Shown here piece by piece: positions 53,609 through 61,712 of a stretch of DNA of 64,000 nt. The position numbers were made by a program, and so were the translations under genes. Positions within the stretch are counted from its first letter, which is position 1, and every line of letters begins with the position of its first letter. The notes beneath the pieces are model-generated. The model worked only from the letters and a program-made list of their open reading frames with translations. It searched no databases and had not been told where the DNA came from. Source of the DNA: JAAUUE01 sp943370025. Its GTDB lineage: Bacteria > Cyanobacteriota > Cyanobacteriia > Cyanobacteriales > JAAUUE01. Location of the stretch: positions 8,349-72,348 of the forward strand of contig CALRPI020000020.1 of the NCBI GenBank assembly GCA_943370025.1, written 5' to 3'.

Positions 53609-54476
53609 AGCCGAATCCAGCTTTCCCTTCCTTAATTTCTATATCTGGCAGCAAAGCTATTAGCTTTTGTCTAAATCCTTGGTAACTTGCTTGGTGATCA
53701 TCATACCACCAGTTGTATTTCTGCTTCAGGTTTATAGCTGCACTAGGGGTAGATGCTACTAGGGATCTATCAGTACTGGAATGAAAATCTTGAATAACTA
53801 TGCGATCGACTATACCCAGCTTAGTAATAAATTCATCCTGCTCCTCCGGGAAAGTTGGCAGCAAAGGTGTAATCGTAATAGAAAATTTTGTATAATAACC
53901 AGCCCAATTTTTAATCCCATATCGGAGTTTTGCGATCGCCTGTAATCTAGATTTAATACTTGGAGATCGAGGTTCAAAATCTCGTTTTACCCTTTCACTA
54001 CCTGTAGGAATACTCATATTTATCCGTAGTCTTTCAAAATCCTGGAGGATTTCTAAATCCCTGAAAATCATAGGGCTACGAGTTTGGATTACTAGAGTAG
54101 GTTGATAAGGCAGCATAACTTGTAATAGTTGGCGAGTTAGATTTTGTTTAGCTTCTACTGGTTGATAGGGGTCTGTGACACTACTCATATAGATTCGAGC
54201 AGATTTTTCGGGATTTTTCCTTGCCCATCTCGCTAATTCTTTCTCTAATAATTCTGCTGCATTTTGTTTGATAATTACCCAATTACCCCAATCTTCTCTT
54301 AATTGATTATTGGGACTAAAAGCCGCAGCATAGCAATAGCTACAAGCATACTGACAACCTCGATAGGGATTAAGAGTGAAGTCATAATCACTAATAAACC
54401 CTGATGCTTTACTCAAAATAGATTTAGCATCTGTGAAATTCATTGTAAATCCCAAAGGATTTGTTATATCTGCCAT
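53601..54476 (-). CDS. SPL-family radical SAM protein
   Basis: The protein has 291 residues. The Cx3Cx2C cluster motif is CQYACSYCYA (about 41-50). RGCQYACSYCYAAAFSPN and SSVTDPYQPVEAK are typical of the spore photoproduct lyase-like (SPL) radical SAM group, and TITPLLP is another conserved stretch. It has no cofactor-binding extension. The substrate is not known; most members outside Bacillus are uncharacterised. It precedes and overlaps the methyltransferase-like gene. Confidence 0.85.
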   Translation of the reverse strand: MADITNPLGFTMNFTDAKSILSKASGFISDYDFTLNPYRGCQYACSYCYAAAFSPNNQLREDWGNWVIIKQNAAELLEKELARWARKNPEKSARIYMSSVTDPYQPVEAKQNLTRQLLQVMLPYQPTLVIQTRSPMIFRDLEILQDFERLRINMSIPTGSERVKRDFEPRSPSIKSRLQAIAKLRYGIKNWAGYYTKFSITITPLLPTFPEEQDEFITKLGIVDRIVIQDFHSSTDRSLVASTPSAAINLKQKYNWWYDDHQASYQGFRQKLIALLPDIEIKEGKAGFGYE

Positions 54477-54819
54477 AGCTTTGTATTGGATAAAAAGTTA
54501 ATGGGGAAGAAAAGATGATGTTTGTAGGGAGAATCATAGTCAGCTTGGCGACTGCCATAGGAGATTGCAGGAAGTACTAGATATATATATTAAGCTATCA
54601 ACCTGAGAATAATTACTCAGAGAATTTACATATTTAAAGATACACCCGATTATGCTTGTATGAAAGATATAGCTTTGTATTGGCAATGTAGATTATATAT
54701 TTTCCAATTACCATATAGCTCCCATCTTTATACAAGCTTTTTGGTTTATACAATCTAAAAAGGATTAATATCTTGTAGCATCCATACCCTTTATGTTTCA
54801 TTGTCTCTTCTTTTACTTT
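54477..54819. other. 344-base gap, no feature seen
   Basis: A/T-rich sequence lies upstream of the radical SAM gene and downstream of the KaiB-domain gene. I find no coding frame, palindrome or repeat matching the families elsewhere in the window. Confidence 0.5.
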
Positions 54820-55557
54820 CTAACGTTCCTCTGGGGCGATCAAGAGTTGGAGGACGCGATCGATGTCTGAAAGATCTCCCACAATCCGCCGGACTGGAGT
54901 TGGCGTAACCCGAACCAACGTAGGAGTAGCCGAGATATGGTTAAGCTCTGCTTGGTCTGGATGTTTGAAGATATCTATGACCTTCAAAGTATAGGGATGG
55001 CGGAGGGATTTTTCTAGGAGTTCGTGGAGTTCATGGAGAATCCGTTCAGTATTGGTGCTATGACCAGAGACGAATAGACGCAGGACATAGCTTTGGGCGG
55101 GGGGGGACTGGGGACGAAGAGCTTGGCGGAGAGAGATTTGGTTAGCTCTATTGGCTTGATAATGAATAATTAAATCGTGGTCTTGCCAAAGCTGAGGAAA
55201 TTGAGAACGGTAAGTTTCAAGAATCACCGGGTCGCAAAATTTCTCCTGCCACGGAGCCACCTGCCACAGGAGATTGCGAGTTTCAAAGATTTCATTGAGG
55301 AGAGGCTGATAGCGGCGGACGGGCAGATGCAGTTCAGCCGCAGTATGGATTTGCTTCGTATGGGTATCCAGCCAGCGATCGATCGTGGCGGTATAACCGG
55401 GAATCAGAAAATGGGGTGGTTCTGGCAAGTCGAGGATCTCTTGAAGGGCGGTGCAGAGATCCAGATGCCAACGTTCTTGCTTAGTGGCATCAATGGTGTA
55501 AATCAGATCTCCACCGGGAGTGAATAGAGCAATCCCTTTGAACAAATCTTTGGTCAT
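54820..55557 (-). CDS. Protein with C-terminal KaiB-like domain
   Basis: The protein has 245 residues. The last 91 residues (155-245) have the thioredoxin-like KaiB/SasA-sensor pattern: YVLRLFVSGHST, TLKVIDIFKHPDQAELNHISATPTLVR, and RIVGDLSD. The first 150 residues (begins MTKDLFKGIALFTPGGDLIYT) are a conserved cyanobacterial extension with no recognised fold. It is not KaiB itself (about 100 residues) nor SasA (no kinase). A role in clock-linked signalling is inference. It is read toward the radical SAM gene, same strand. Confidence 0.8.
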   Translation of the reverse strand: MTKDLFKGIALFTPGGDLIYTIDATKQERWHLDLCTALQEILDLPEPPHFLIPGYTATIDRWLDTHTKQIHTAAELHLPVRRYQPLLNEIFETRNLLWQVAPWQEKFCDPVILETYRSQFPQLWQDHDLIIHYQANRANQISLRQALRPQSPPAQSYVLRLFVSGHSTNTERILHELHELLEKSLRHPYTLKVIDIFKHPDQAELNHISATPTLVRVTPTPVRRIVGDLSDIDRVLQLLIAPEER

Positions 55558-55665
55558 AGTGAGAGGAGGGAATAGTTAGCGACTTAATCTATGATGGGGC
55601 GATCGATCGCCAATCTCTGCAAAAGAATGTCAATGATTTAATAATATGAGGCAGTCCTTATGGAA

Positions 55666-55702
55666 TTGAGAATGGCGCATCCAGAGGGTGCGCCATTCTC
55701 AA
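55666..55702. terminator. Strong hairpin upstream of psaM
   Basis: TTGAGAATGGCGCA and TGCGCCATTCTCAA pair perfectly across a short loop containing CC/GG. It lies between the start of the KaiB-domain gene and the psaM promoter, in divergent DNA, so a boundary or regulatory role is possible. Confidence 0.55.
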
Positions 55703-55719
55703 AGAATATTTGGAGAAAT

Positions 55720-55776
55720 GTTGCAACTTGTTAAAAAGAAGCACAGCTTGTGCCAATATTGCGGAAAATTTAACAT
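55720..55776 (+). promoter_or_regulatory. psaM promoter with HLR1-like site
   Basis: GTTGCAAC, two bases, then GTTAAAAA matches HLR1 at 13 of 16 positions (55720-55737). A -35 TTGTGC (55748-55753), a 17-base spacer and a -10 TAACAT (55771-55776) follow. The HLR1-like site then lies about -63 to -46 from the expected start, where RpaB activates photosystem I genes. The psaM ATG is 45 bases after the -10. Confidence 0.45.
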
Positions 55777-55821
55777 GACCGATCCACGTAAATAATCTAC
55801 ATGCTGGAGGAAATTTATTCT

Positions 55822-55917
55822 ATGTCCCTATCAGATACCCAAATTTTTATTGCTCTTATGGTTGCCCTCATCCCCGGAGTCTTAGCCTACCGCTTGTCTA
55901 CAGAACTCTATAAATAG
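55822..55917 (+). CDS. psaM: Photosystem I reaction centre subunit M
   Basis: The 31-residue single-helix protein begins MSLSDTQIFIAL and ends RLSTELYK. This is a near-consensus PsaM, which lies at the trimer or monomer interface of photosystem I. GGAGG at 55806-55810 is the ribosome site, 11 bases before the ATG. A terminator follows 18 bases after the stop, so it is monocistronic. Confidence 0.96.
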   Translation: MSLSDTQIFIALMVALIPGVLAYRLSTELYK

Positions 55918-55935
55918 TTTGTAGTCATACAAATG

Positions 55936-55979
55936 AATAGCGTTTGGAGTGCGAATCACCCCAGACGCTATTTGTTTTT
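55936..55979 (+). terminator. psaM intrinsic terminator
   Basis: AATAGCGT and ACGCTATT form the outer stem with an inner TGGAGTG / CACCCCA stem, followed by TTGTTTTTG. It is a classic Rho-independent terminator 18 bases past the stop. Confidence 0.85.
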
Positions 55980-56032
55980 GTGGGTAATCCATGCCTGCAA
56001 AAACGGCGAAACCTGAGAAGCTATTTATAAAA

Positions 56033-56077
56033 TATAATTTTTCGCCCCCAGCGGGGGCGAAAAATTATACCTTCTAG
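56033..56077. repeat. ctagaaggtctga-family hairpin element, copy 3
   Basis: ATAATTTTTCGCCCCCAGCG and GGGGCGAAAAATTAT form a near-perfect stem, followed by ACCTTCTAG. It lies between psaM and the small membrane protein gene. The remaining 56110-56387 sequence is A/T-rich with no coding frame. Confidence 0.6.
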
Positions 56078-56387
56078 CCAATTTTAGCCAATTTATATAA
56101 TGACCTCCGAGATAATTTGTTTCCTGTGCATAAACTTTGCTAATCAATTCTTTATGTAATTCCCCGGATAATTCCCACACCCCTCAGGTCTATTTACAAA
56201 CTATTTAGTTACAATAATTGTCTCTTGAATTAAAGTTAAATGAGGGTGAACTAGAGTCACACTTCAGGAACAAATGTACTAGACAAATATAATATGTGTT
56301 CGTTAGCTATTTGTTAGTTAAAATGATTTAGGTTTCATCTAGACAGCGAACAATGGCAACGATCGATGGAAAGGAACAAGTGAAATT

Positions 56388-56783
56388 ATGAAGGCAGCAA
56401 GAGTAGAGAGAAATGAAGAGCTAAGATTTCCCGTCCAACCCCTGCCGAGGCAGCGGAGACGCACTAGAACTAAAACTAGAACTAGCCCAAATCAAGCCCT
56501 TGCTGCGGAAAACCTCACGAAGATTGGGGTGAATTTATTATTAGCCACTGTAGCGATCGTCACTCTATTTCAACAAATTCCTCGTCAGAAACAACAGGAA
56601 GCGAAATTACAAGAAATTCAGACGGAAGTTAGTAGAAGTCAAGTCAGAGTCGATAAATTAAACGACGATCTATCTCGTTATTTTGATCCGGCGACAGGAG
56701 CAGAGGTGATGCAAGAGCAAACCCATCTAGTCTTGCCCAACCAGCGAGACATAGTGATCCCCAAAACTTCCCCTAAGAATTAA
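56388..56783 (+). CDS. Small single-pass membrane protein with coiled coil
   Basis: The protein has 131 residues. It starts with a basic N-terminus (RQRRRTRTKTRTS), then has one predicted helix (about 45-62) and a coiled coil (KLQEIQTEVSRSQVRVDKLNDDL). The layout is like FtsL/DivIC divisome proteins, but sequence similarity is too weak to claim it. The orientation is probably N-in. It is conserved in outline in cyanobacteria as far as I can judge. No operon partner is adjacent. Confidence 0.6.
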   Translation: MKAARVERNEELRFPVQPLPRQRRRTRTKTRTSPNQALAAENLTKIGVNLLLATVAIVTLFQQIPRQKQQEAKLQEIQTEVSRSQVRVDKLNDDLSRYFDPATGAEVMQEQTHLVLPNQRDIVIPKTSPKN

Positions 56784-56806
56784 CAATTATGCCAATAGTT
56801 ATGCAG

Positions 56807-56857
56807 CTTTTTCGTCACCCCCAGAGATGAAAAATCAGACCTTCTAGATACTTTATA
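56807..56857. repeat. ctagaaggtctga-family hairpin element, copy 4
   Basis: CTTTTTCGTCACCCCCAGAG then ATGAAAAATCAGACCTTCTAG repeats the family pattern. The hairpin is weaker than the other copies. It lies between the small membrane protein gene and the glycohydrolase gene. Confidence 0.5.
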
Positions 56858-56887
56858 AATTACTTCTTAGAGAAAGCAATAATTCCT

Positions 56888-57790
56888 ATGAATTCATCAG
56901 AAAGATTTCGAGGATGTCTGCTAGGACTTGCTACAGGTGATGCTGTAGGCACAACAGTTGAGTTTAAACGTCGTGGCTCATTCTCGCCTGTAATAGACAT
57001 GGTTGGCGGAGGTCCATTTAACCTCAAGCCCGGTCAATGGACAGATGATACATCTATGGCTTTGTGCCTAGGGACTAGCCTAGTCGAAGTTGGTGAATTT
57101 GATGCGATCGATCAAATGAATCGTTACTGCAATTGGTATGAGCATGGATATCTCAGTAGTACCGGTAACTGCTTTGACATTGGCAACACAGTCAGTCAAG
57201 CCTTGCAGGAATATAAAACATCTAGCAATCCATTTAGCGGTTCCACTAATCCAAGGTCTGCTGGAAATGGTTGCCTGATGAGACTAGCTCCTATCCCAAT
57301 GTTTTATTTCCCAGATCGCGATCGTGTTTTCCACTTCTCTGGTGAGAGTTCTCGCACAACCCATGGTGCAGCAGAGTGTATTGATGCCAGTCGTTTGTTT
57401 GGAGACATTTTGTTCCGAACTCTCTCAGGAAAAAGCAAAACAGAGATACTCTTCAGAAATGACTTAGATATCATCGCATCTCCGTCAATTCAATCTATTG
57501 CTCGTGGGGATTATCAAAGTAAGTCTGTCAATGATATTCGTGGCACGGGATATGTAGCAGAAAGTCTAGAAGCTGCACTTTGGTGCTTCTGGGCAACGGA
57601 AACATATCAACAAGCAATTCTTACAGCTACCAACCTAGGTGATGATGCTGACACAACAGCCGCTATTTGCGGTCAAGTTGCTGGGGCATACTACGGAGAA
57701 TCAAGCATTCCTGCTCATTGGCTTAGACAACTTGTAATGCGAGATGAGATTGCTGAACTTGCCGATCAGTTACATAACCATAACTCATGA
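56888..57790 (+). CDS. ADP-ribosylglycohydrolase (DraG/ARH family)
   Basis: The 300-residue enzyme hydrolyses ADP-ribose from proteins or related molecules. The two di-magnesium motifs are present: QWTDDTSMAL (about 54-63) and NLGDDADTTAAI (about 257-268). LATGDAVGTTVEF is also typical. Metal ligands are intact, so it is probably active. In diazotrophs DraG regulates nitrogenase; no nif or draT gene is in this window, so that role should not be assumed. Confidence 0.9.
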   Translation: MNSSERFRGCLLGLATGDAVGTTVEFKRRGSFSPVIDMVGGGPFNLKPGQWTDDTSMALCLGTSLVEVGEFDAIDQMNRYCNWYEHGYLSSTGNCFDIGNTVSQALQEYKTSSNPFSGSTNPRSAGNGCLMRLAPIPMFYFPDRDRVFHFSGESSRTTHGAAECIDASRLFGDILFRTLSGKSKTEILFRNDLDIIASPSIQSIARGDYQSKSVNDIRGTGYVAESLEAALWCFWATETYQQAILTATNLGDDADTTAAICGQVAGAYYGESSIPAHWLRQLVMRDEIAELADQLHNHNS

Positions 57791-57882
57791 CATTTCTAAA
57801 TCACACTGACCGATGAGATGTTATCTGTGGCAGGGGATTGGGATTGTCATACCGCAAGAAGTGCAGTATAACTTTCTAAAAA

Positions 57883-58188
57883 CTAAGCTAATTCATCGAC
57901 AAGATTGACTTGCTCAGTGCGCTCTAGCTGCCAGAGAATTTGATTTCCTTCCCGGCGGACGCGGGAGACAATCCAGTTACGCCAAGACCATTCATTGCCT
58001 CGACTAGTGACGGCACTAGCGTTAATATCCATAAGATCGGCTAACTCAGAACTAGTGATTAGATAGCCTTGGCTAGCAATTTTATCAGCTACTTCTAGAG
58101 TTTCGATCAGGTTGCGGAGTTGCAAAACTCGGAGTTCTCGTGGCAAATCGTCAATAGAATTTACTTCTAATTTGTCTAATTCAGTCAT
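57883..58188 (-). CDS. Small HTH-like cyanobacterial protein
   Basis: The protein has 101 residues. TSSELADLMDINASAVTSRG (about 46-65) looks like a helix-turn-helix, followed by a WSWRNWIVSRVRREGNQILW wing-like segment. The remainder is acidic. It is a possible DNA-binding regulator; no family name is assigned. The acidic start MTELDKLEVNSIDDLP is convincing as coding. It is convergent with the glycohydrolase gene. Confidence 0.6.
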   Translation of the reverse strand: MTELDKLEVNSIDDLPRELRVLQLRNLIETLEVADKIASQGYLITSSELADLMDINASAVTSRGNEWSWRNWIVSRVRREGNQILWQLERTEQVNLVDELA

Positions 58189-58497
58189 TTTTGTTGAAGT
58201 GAATTGGTTGATGAAGATGGGCTGGATAGTATGTCTTCTGTGGTCTTGGGGCTATTGAGAAGGGAAGGACTAGGGCGGTTCTTGATTAATTTAAGGATAA
58301 AACTTCCTATCCAATGATAGCCTACTATACTTGGGTTGTTTTTGTTTGATAAGGTTGCTACCAATTAAACTATAGCAATTGCGAAGACGATTAGGCTGAT
58401 CTTGGAGGTGAAGCTACCACAGAATAGGGAGTCTCCAATCCAACTCTAGCCTAAATATCTTAGCAACAACCATGATTGATGAAAAATAATTAATACT
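58189..58497. other. 309-base gap, no feature seen
   Basis: It is the divergent spacer between the HTH-like gene and rnhA. It should contain both promoters, but I see no convincing -35/-10 pair or repeat. Confidence 0.45.
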
Positions 58498-58980
58498 ATG
58501 ACTAATATCCTAAAAAAAGTGCAGATTTACACCGATGGTTCTTGCTTAGGGAATCCCGGTGCTGGGGGGTATGGGGCTTTGTTAGTCTATGGGGAGCATC
58601 GACAGGAACTATCGGGTGGGTTTCGGTTGACGACAAATAATCGGATGGAGATGATGGGGGCGATCGCCGCCCTAGAGTATTTAGATCTGCCCTGCAATGT
58701 GGATCTCTATACAGATTCTCAATATATAGTCAATGCCATGACCAAGGGCTGGGCGAAGCGTTGGCAGGCAAATAATTGGAAACGGAATGCCAAAGATATG
58801 GCCGAAAACCCAGACCTGTGGCAGAAAATATTAGATCTCTGTGGAGAACACAAGGTGAACTTCCATTGGGTGCGGGGTCATGCCGGGCATCCAGAAAATG
58901 AGTATTGCGATCGCCTAGCTGTCAAGGCTGCCCACGGGACAGATTTACTCGTAGATAGCGGTTACAAACCCAAAAAATAA
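58498..58980 (+). CDS. rnhA: Ribonuclease HI
   Basis: The 160-residue enzyme removes RNA from RNA-DNA hybrids. The DEDD metal site is complete: YTDGSCLGNPGAGG, NNRMEMMGAI, LYTDSQYIVNA and the final Asp in NEYCDRLA. HWVRGHAGHPEN is the family His loop. The length matches bacterial RNase HI. Confidence 0.96.
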   Translation: MTNILKKVQIYTDGSCLGNPGAGGYGALLVYGEHRQELSGGFRLTTNNRMEMMGAIAALEYLDLPCNVDLYTDSQYIVNAMTKGWAKRWQANNWKRNAKDMAENPDLWQKILDLCGEHKVNFHWVRGHAGHPENEYCDRLAVKAAHGTDLLVDSGYKPKK

Positions 58981-58988
58981 AATTTATT

Positions 58989-59012
58989 AGGGGCGCAAGG
59001 CCTTGCGCTCCT
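58989..59012. terminator. Palindrome after rnhA
   Basis: AGGGGCGCAAGG and CCTTGCGCTCCT pair in a 12-base arm with no loop. The GGCGCAAGGC core recurs in the compound palindrome at 14.8-15.0 kb. It probably ends the rnhA message. Confidence 0.5.
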
Positions 59013-59067
59013 ACCTAGGTTAGTTCGCAGCATAAATTACCTAAGAAGCTCTAAGAAATTACCGGGG

Positions 59068-59092
59068 AATGTAACGAGTTGTAACTTATAAT
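59068..59092 (+). promoter_or_regulatory. HLR1 site and TATAAT -10 of pds-crtB
   Basis: On the minus strand GTTACAAC-TC-GTTACATT matches HLR1 at 15 of 16 (plus positions 59068-59085). A perfect TATAAT follows at 59087-59092, and the ATG is 44 bases on. No good -35 exists. RpaB bound here would block polymerase, so de-repression in high light is predicted. This is inference. Confidence 0.6.
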
Positions 59093-59136
59093 CAGAAATG
59101 AATGTTTTGTAAAAATAGTAAGACAAGAGTACCAAA

Positions 59137-60504
59137 ATGAAAGTTGCGATCGCAGGAGCAGGTTTGGCGGGGCTTTCCTGCGCTAAATACTTAACAGATG
59201 CTGGCCACACGCCGATAGTTTTAGAAGCACGGGATGTCTTAGGCGGCAAAGTTGCCGCTTGGAAAGATGCCGATGGGGACTGGTACGAAACCGGATTGCA
59301 CATCTTTTTCGGGGCTTATCCCAATATGTTGCAACTATTTAAGGAACTAGATATCGAAGACCGACTGCAATGGAAAGAGCATTCCATGATCTTCAACCAG
59401 CCCGAAAAACCCGGAACCTATTCTCGATTTGACTTTCCCGACCTTCCCGCCCCAGTCAACGGGATGATTGCCATTCTCCGCAACAACGATATGCTGACCT
59501 GGAGTGAGAAAATCACCTTTGGCTTAGGGCTAATTCCCGCTATTCTCCAAGGGCAGAAGTATGTAGAAGAAATGGATCAGTATTCTTTCTCCGAGTGGCT
59601 GAAGAAACAAAATGTGCCACCTAGGGTAGAAAAAGAAGTTTTCATTGCTATGTCCAAGGCTCTGAACTTTATCAATCCCGACGAAATTTCCGCCACCGTA
59701 ATTTTGACCGCACTGAATCGGTTTCTCCAAGAAAAAAATGGGTCAAAAATGGCTTTCCTTGATGGCTCTCCCACAGAAAGACTCTGTGAACCCCTAGTGG
59801 ATTACATCACCGAGGGGGGTGGCAAAGTCCGTTTGAACTCGCCGATTAAGGAATTTCTCCTAGATGATCAAGGTCTGGTGACTGGTTTCCAACTCCCCCA
59901 CGGCGAAGTCTTGACGGCAGATGCCTACGTTTCCGCCATGCCGGTGGATATTTTGAAATTACTATTACCCAGCCCTTGGCAGGAACAACCCTACTTTAAG
60001 CAGTTAGATGGTTTGGAAGGAGTGCCTGTAATCAATGTGCATCTGTGGTTCGATCGCAAACTCACCGATATTGACCACCTACTATTTTCCCGCTCCCCCT
60101 TGTTAAGCGTCTATGCGGATATGAGCATTACCTGTAAAGAGTATGCGGATCCTGATAAATCCATGCTGGAACTTGTCTTAGCTCCTGCCAAAGATTGGAT
60201 CGGCAGGTCTGATGCCGACATTGTGGCGGCAACCATTAAAGAATTGGAACAACTCTTTCCTCAGCATTTTGTCGGCGAAAATCCCACAAAACTGTTAAAA
60301 TACCATGTGGTAAAAACTCCCCGCTCTGTTTACAAGGCAACGCCGGGACGACAACAGCACAGACCCAGCCAGAAAACCCCGATCGCCAATTTTTATCTAA
60401 CCGGTGATTACACCATGCAACGTTACCTAGCCAGCATGGAGGGGGCGGTACTTTCTGGTAAACTAACAGCACAAACTATTGTTGATGGTGCTACCCCTGC
60501 GTAG
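59137..60504 (+). CDS. pds: Phytoene desaturase (plant-type, CrtP)
   Basis: The 455-residue FAD enzyme converts phytoene to zeta-carotene. The N-terminal dinucleotide motif is VAIAGAGLAGLSCAKYL (about 3-19), and the C-terminal FYLTGDYTMQRYLASMEGAVLSGKL is the carotenoid desaturase signature. It is plastoquinone-linked in its family. Its length is close to other cyanobacterial forms. crtB follows after 133 bases. Confidence 0.97.
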   Translation: MKVAIAGAGLAGLSCAKYLTDAGHTPIVLEARDVLGGKVAAWKDADGDWYETGLHIFFGAYPNMLQLFKELDIEDRLQWKEHSMIFNQPEKPGTYSRFDFPDLPAPVNGMIAILRNNDMLTWSEKITFGLGLIPAILQGQKYVEEMDQYSFSEWLKKQNVPPRVEKEVFIAMSKALNFINPDEISATVILTALNRFLQEKNGSKMAFLDGSPTERLCEPLVDYITEGGGKVRLNSPIKEFLLDDQGLVTGFQLPHGEVLTADAYVSAMPVDILKLLLPSPWQEQPYFKQLDGLEGVPVINVHLWFDRKLTDIDHLLFSRSPLLSVYADMSITCKEYADPDKSMLELVLAPAKDWIGRSDADIVAATIKELEQLFPQHFVGENPTKLLKYHVVKTPRSVYKATPGRQQHRPSQKTPIANFYLTGDYTMQRYLASMEGAVLSGKLTAQTIVDGATPA

Positions 60505-60637
60505 TAATTAGTTAGTTTTCTATAACTACGAACCCAGCCCTAGCGACTAGTTTCTTCTAAGGCTATGAGGATAAATAAATTATTCACCTCTAGCCTTGCG
60601 CCACCAATGACCCTTGATCTATGACTAATGACTAATA

Positions 60638-61567
60638 ATGCTGCAACTGCCCAAAATTTCTGACCAGCGACAGCTTGCCTCTAAAGCAGAAGCCTACGAA
60701 TACTGTCGGCAAATTACGGCACAGTATTCTAAGACTTTTTATCTCGGTTCCCTCTTAATGCCCAAGGCTAAGCGGGAAGCTATTTGGGCAATCTACGTTT
60801 GGTGTCGCCGTACCGATGAATTGGTGGATGGTCCCGATGCCCAGTTGACTACGCCAGAGACCCTCGATCGCTGGGAACAGCAGCTAGAATCTGTATTTGC
60901 CGGTCATCCCCTTGATGATCCAGATGTGGCTTTGGTGGATACTCTAGAGCGGTTCCCGATGGATATTCAGCCCTTTCGGGATATGATTGCCGGGCAGCAG
61001 ATGGATCTCTACCGGAGTCGCTACGAAACCTTTGAAGAGTTGGAACTCTACTGCTATCGAGTGGCGGGGACTGTGGGGTTGATGTCTAGCGATATTTTAG
61101 GGATTGAGGCAGAAAGTAGCCCCGCCCCTTGGGATGGCGATAAGGTGGTAGTGAATAGCCAAGAGGCGGCGATCGCTTTGGGTATTGCCAACCAACTAAC
61201 TAATATTTTGCGGGACGTGGGGGAAGATGCCCAACGGGGACGGATCTATCTACCCCTAGAAGATTTAGCTCTGTTTGGCTATACCGAGGAAGATTTATTT
61301 AAAGGTGTAGTGGACGATCGCTGGCGAGAACTAATGAAATTTGAAATTAATCGATCGCGCAAGTTTTATGCCCAAGCAGAAAAAGGGATTCGTTGCCTTA
61401 GTGCCGATTCTCGGTTGCCAGTATGGGCTGCCCTGATGCTCTACCAAGGAATTTTGGGGGCGATCGAACAAAATGACTACGATGTATTTACTAAGCGTGC
61501 CTATGTACCTAAAGTAAAAAAGATGCTGACTCTGCCGATTGCCTTCCTCCGCGCTCAAGCTTTATGA
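60638..61567 (+). CDS. crtB: Phytoene synthase
   Basis: The 309-residue enzyme condenses two geranylgeranyl diphosphates to phytoene. The aspartate motifs are RRTDELVDGPDA (about 58-69) and NQLTNILRDVGEDAQRGRIY (about 186-205). It forms a two-gene unit with pds, the usual cyanobacterial arrangement. It ends 12 bases before the phased repeat that precedes the GUN4 gene. Confidence 0.97.
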   Translation: MLQLPKISDQRQLASKAEAYEYCRQITAQYSKTFYLGSLLMPKAKREAIWAIYVWCRRTDELVDGPDAQLTTPETLDRWEQQLESVFAGHPLDDPDVALVDTLERFPMDIQPFRDMIAGQQMDLYRSRYETFEELELYCYRVAGTVGLMSSDILGIEAESSPAPWDGDKVVVNSQEAAIALGIANQLTNILRDVGEDAQRGRIYLPLEDLALFGYTEEDLFKGVVDDRWRELMKFEINRSRKFYAQAEKGIRCLSADSRLPVWAALMLYQGILGAIEQNDYDVFTKRAYVPKVKKMLTLPIAFLRAQAL

Positions 61568-61578
61568 GTATTTTGTAA

Positions 61579-61633
61579 ACTTTAAGTAAATATGCAGCGA
61601 ACATTAAGTAAACATTAAGTAAACATTAAGTAA
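61579..61633. promoter_or_regulatory. 11-base-phased direct-repeat array before the GUN4 gene
   Basis: Perfect ACATTAAGTAA units start at 61601, 61612 and 61623. A close relative (ACTTTAAGTAA) starts at 61579, exactly two periods earlier, and the missing unit at 61590 is degraded. On the minus strand each is CTTAATGT plus TTA. The 8+3 spacing is that of Pho boxes and other OmpR-family sites. It ends 79 bases before the GUN4 start. Confidence 0.5.
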
Positions 61634-61712
61634 ATTCACTGTACCTAAACCAATTATTGATCGATTACACTTACTAGGATACACAGACATAAATATCTCG
61701 GTAGGTGCAGTA

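Noticed and set aside
56888..57790. DraG as evidence of nitrogenase control
   Set aside because: No draT or nif genes lie in the window, and ARH-family enzymes have many targets.
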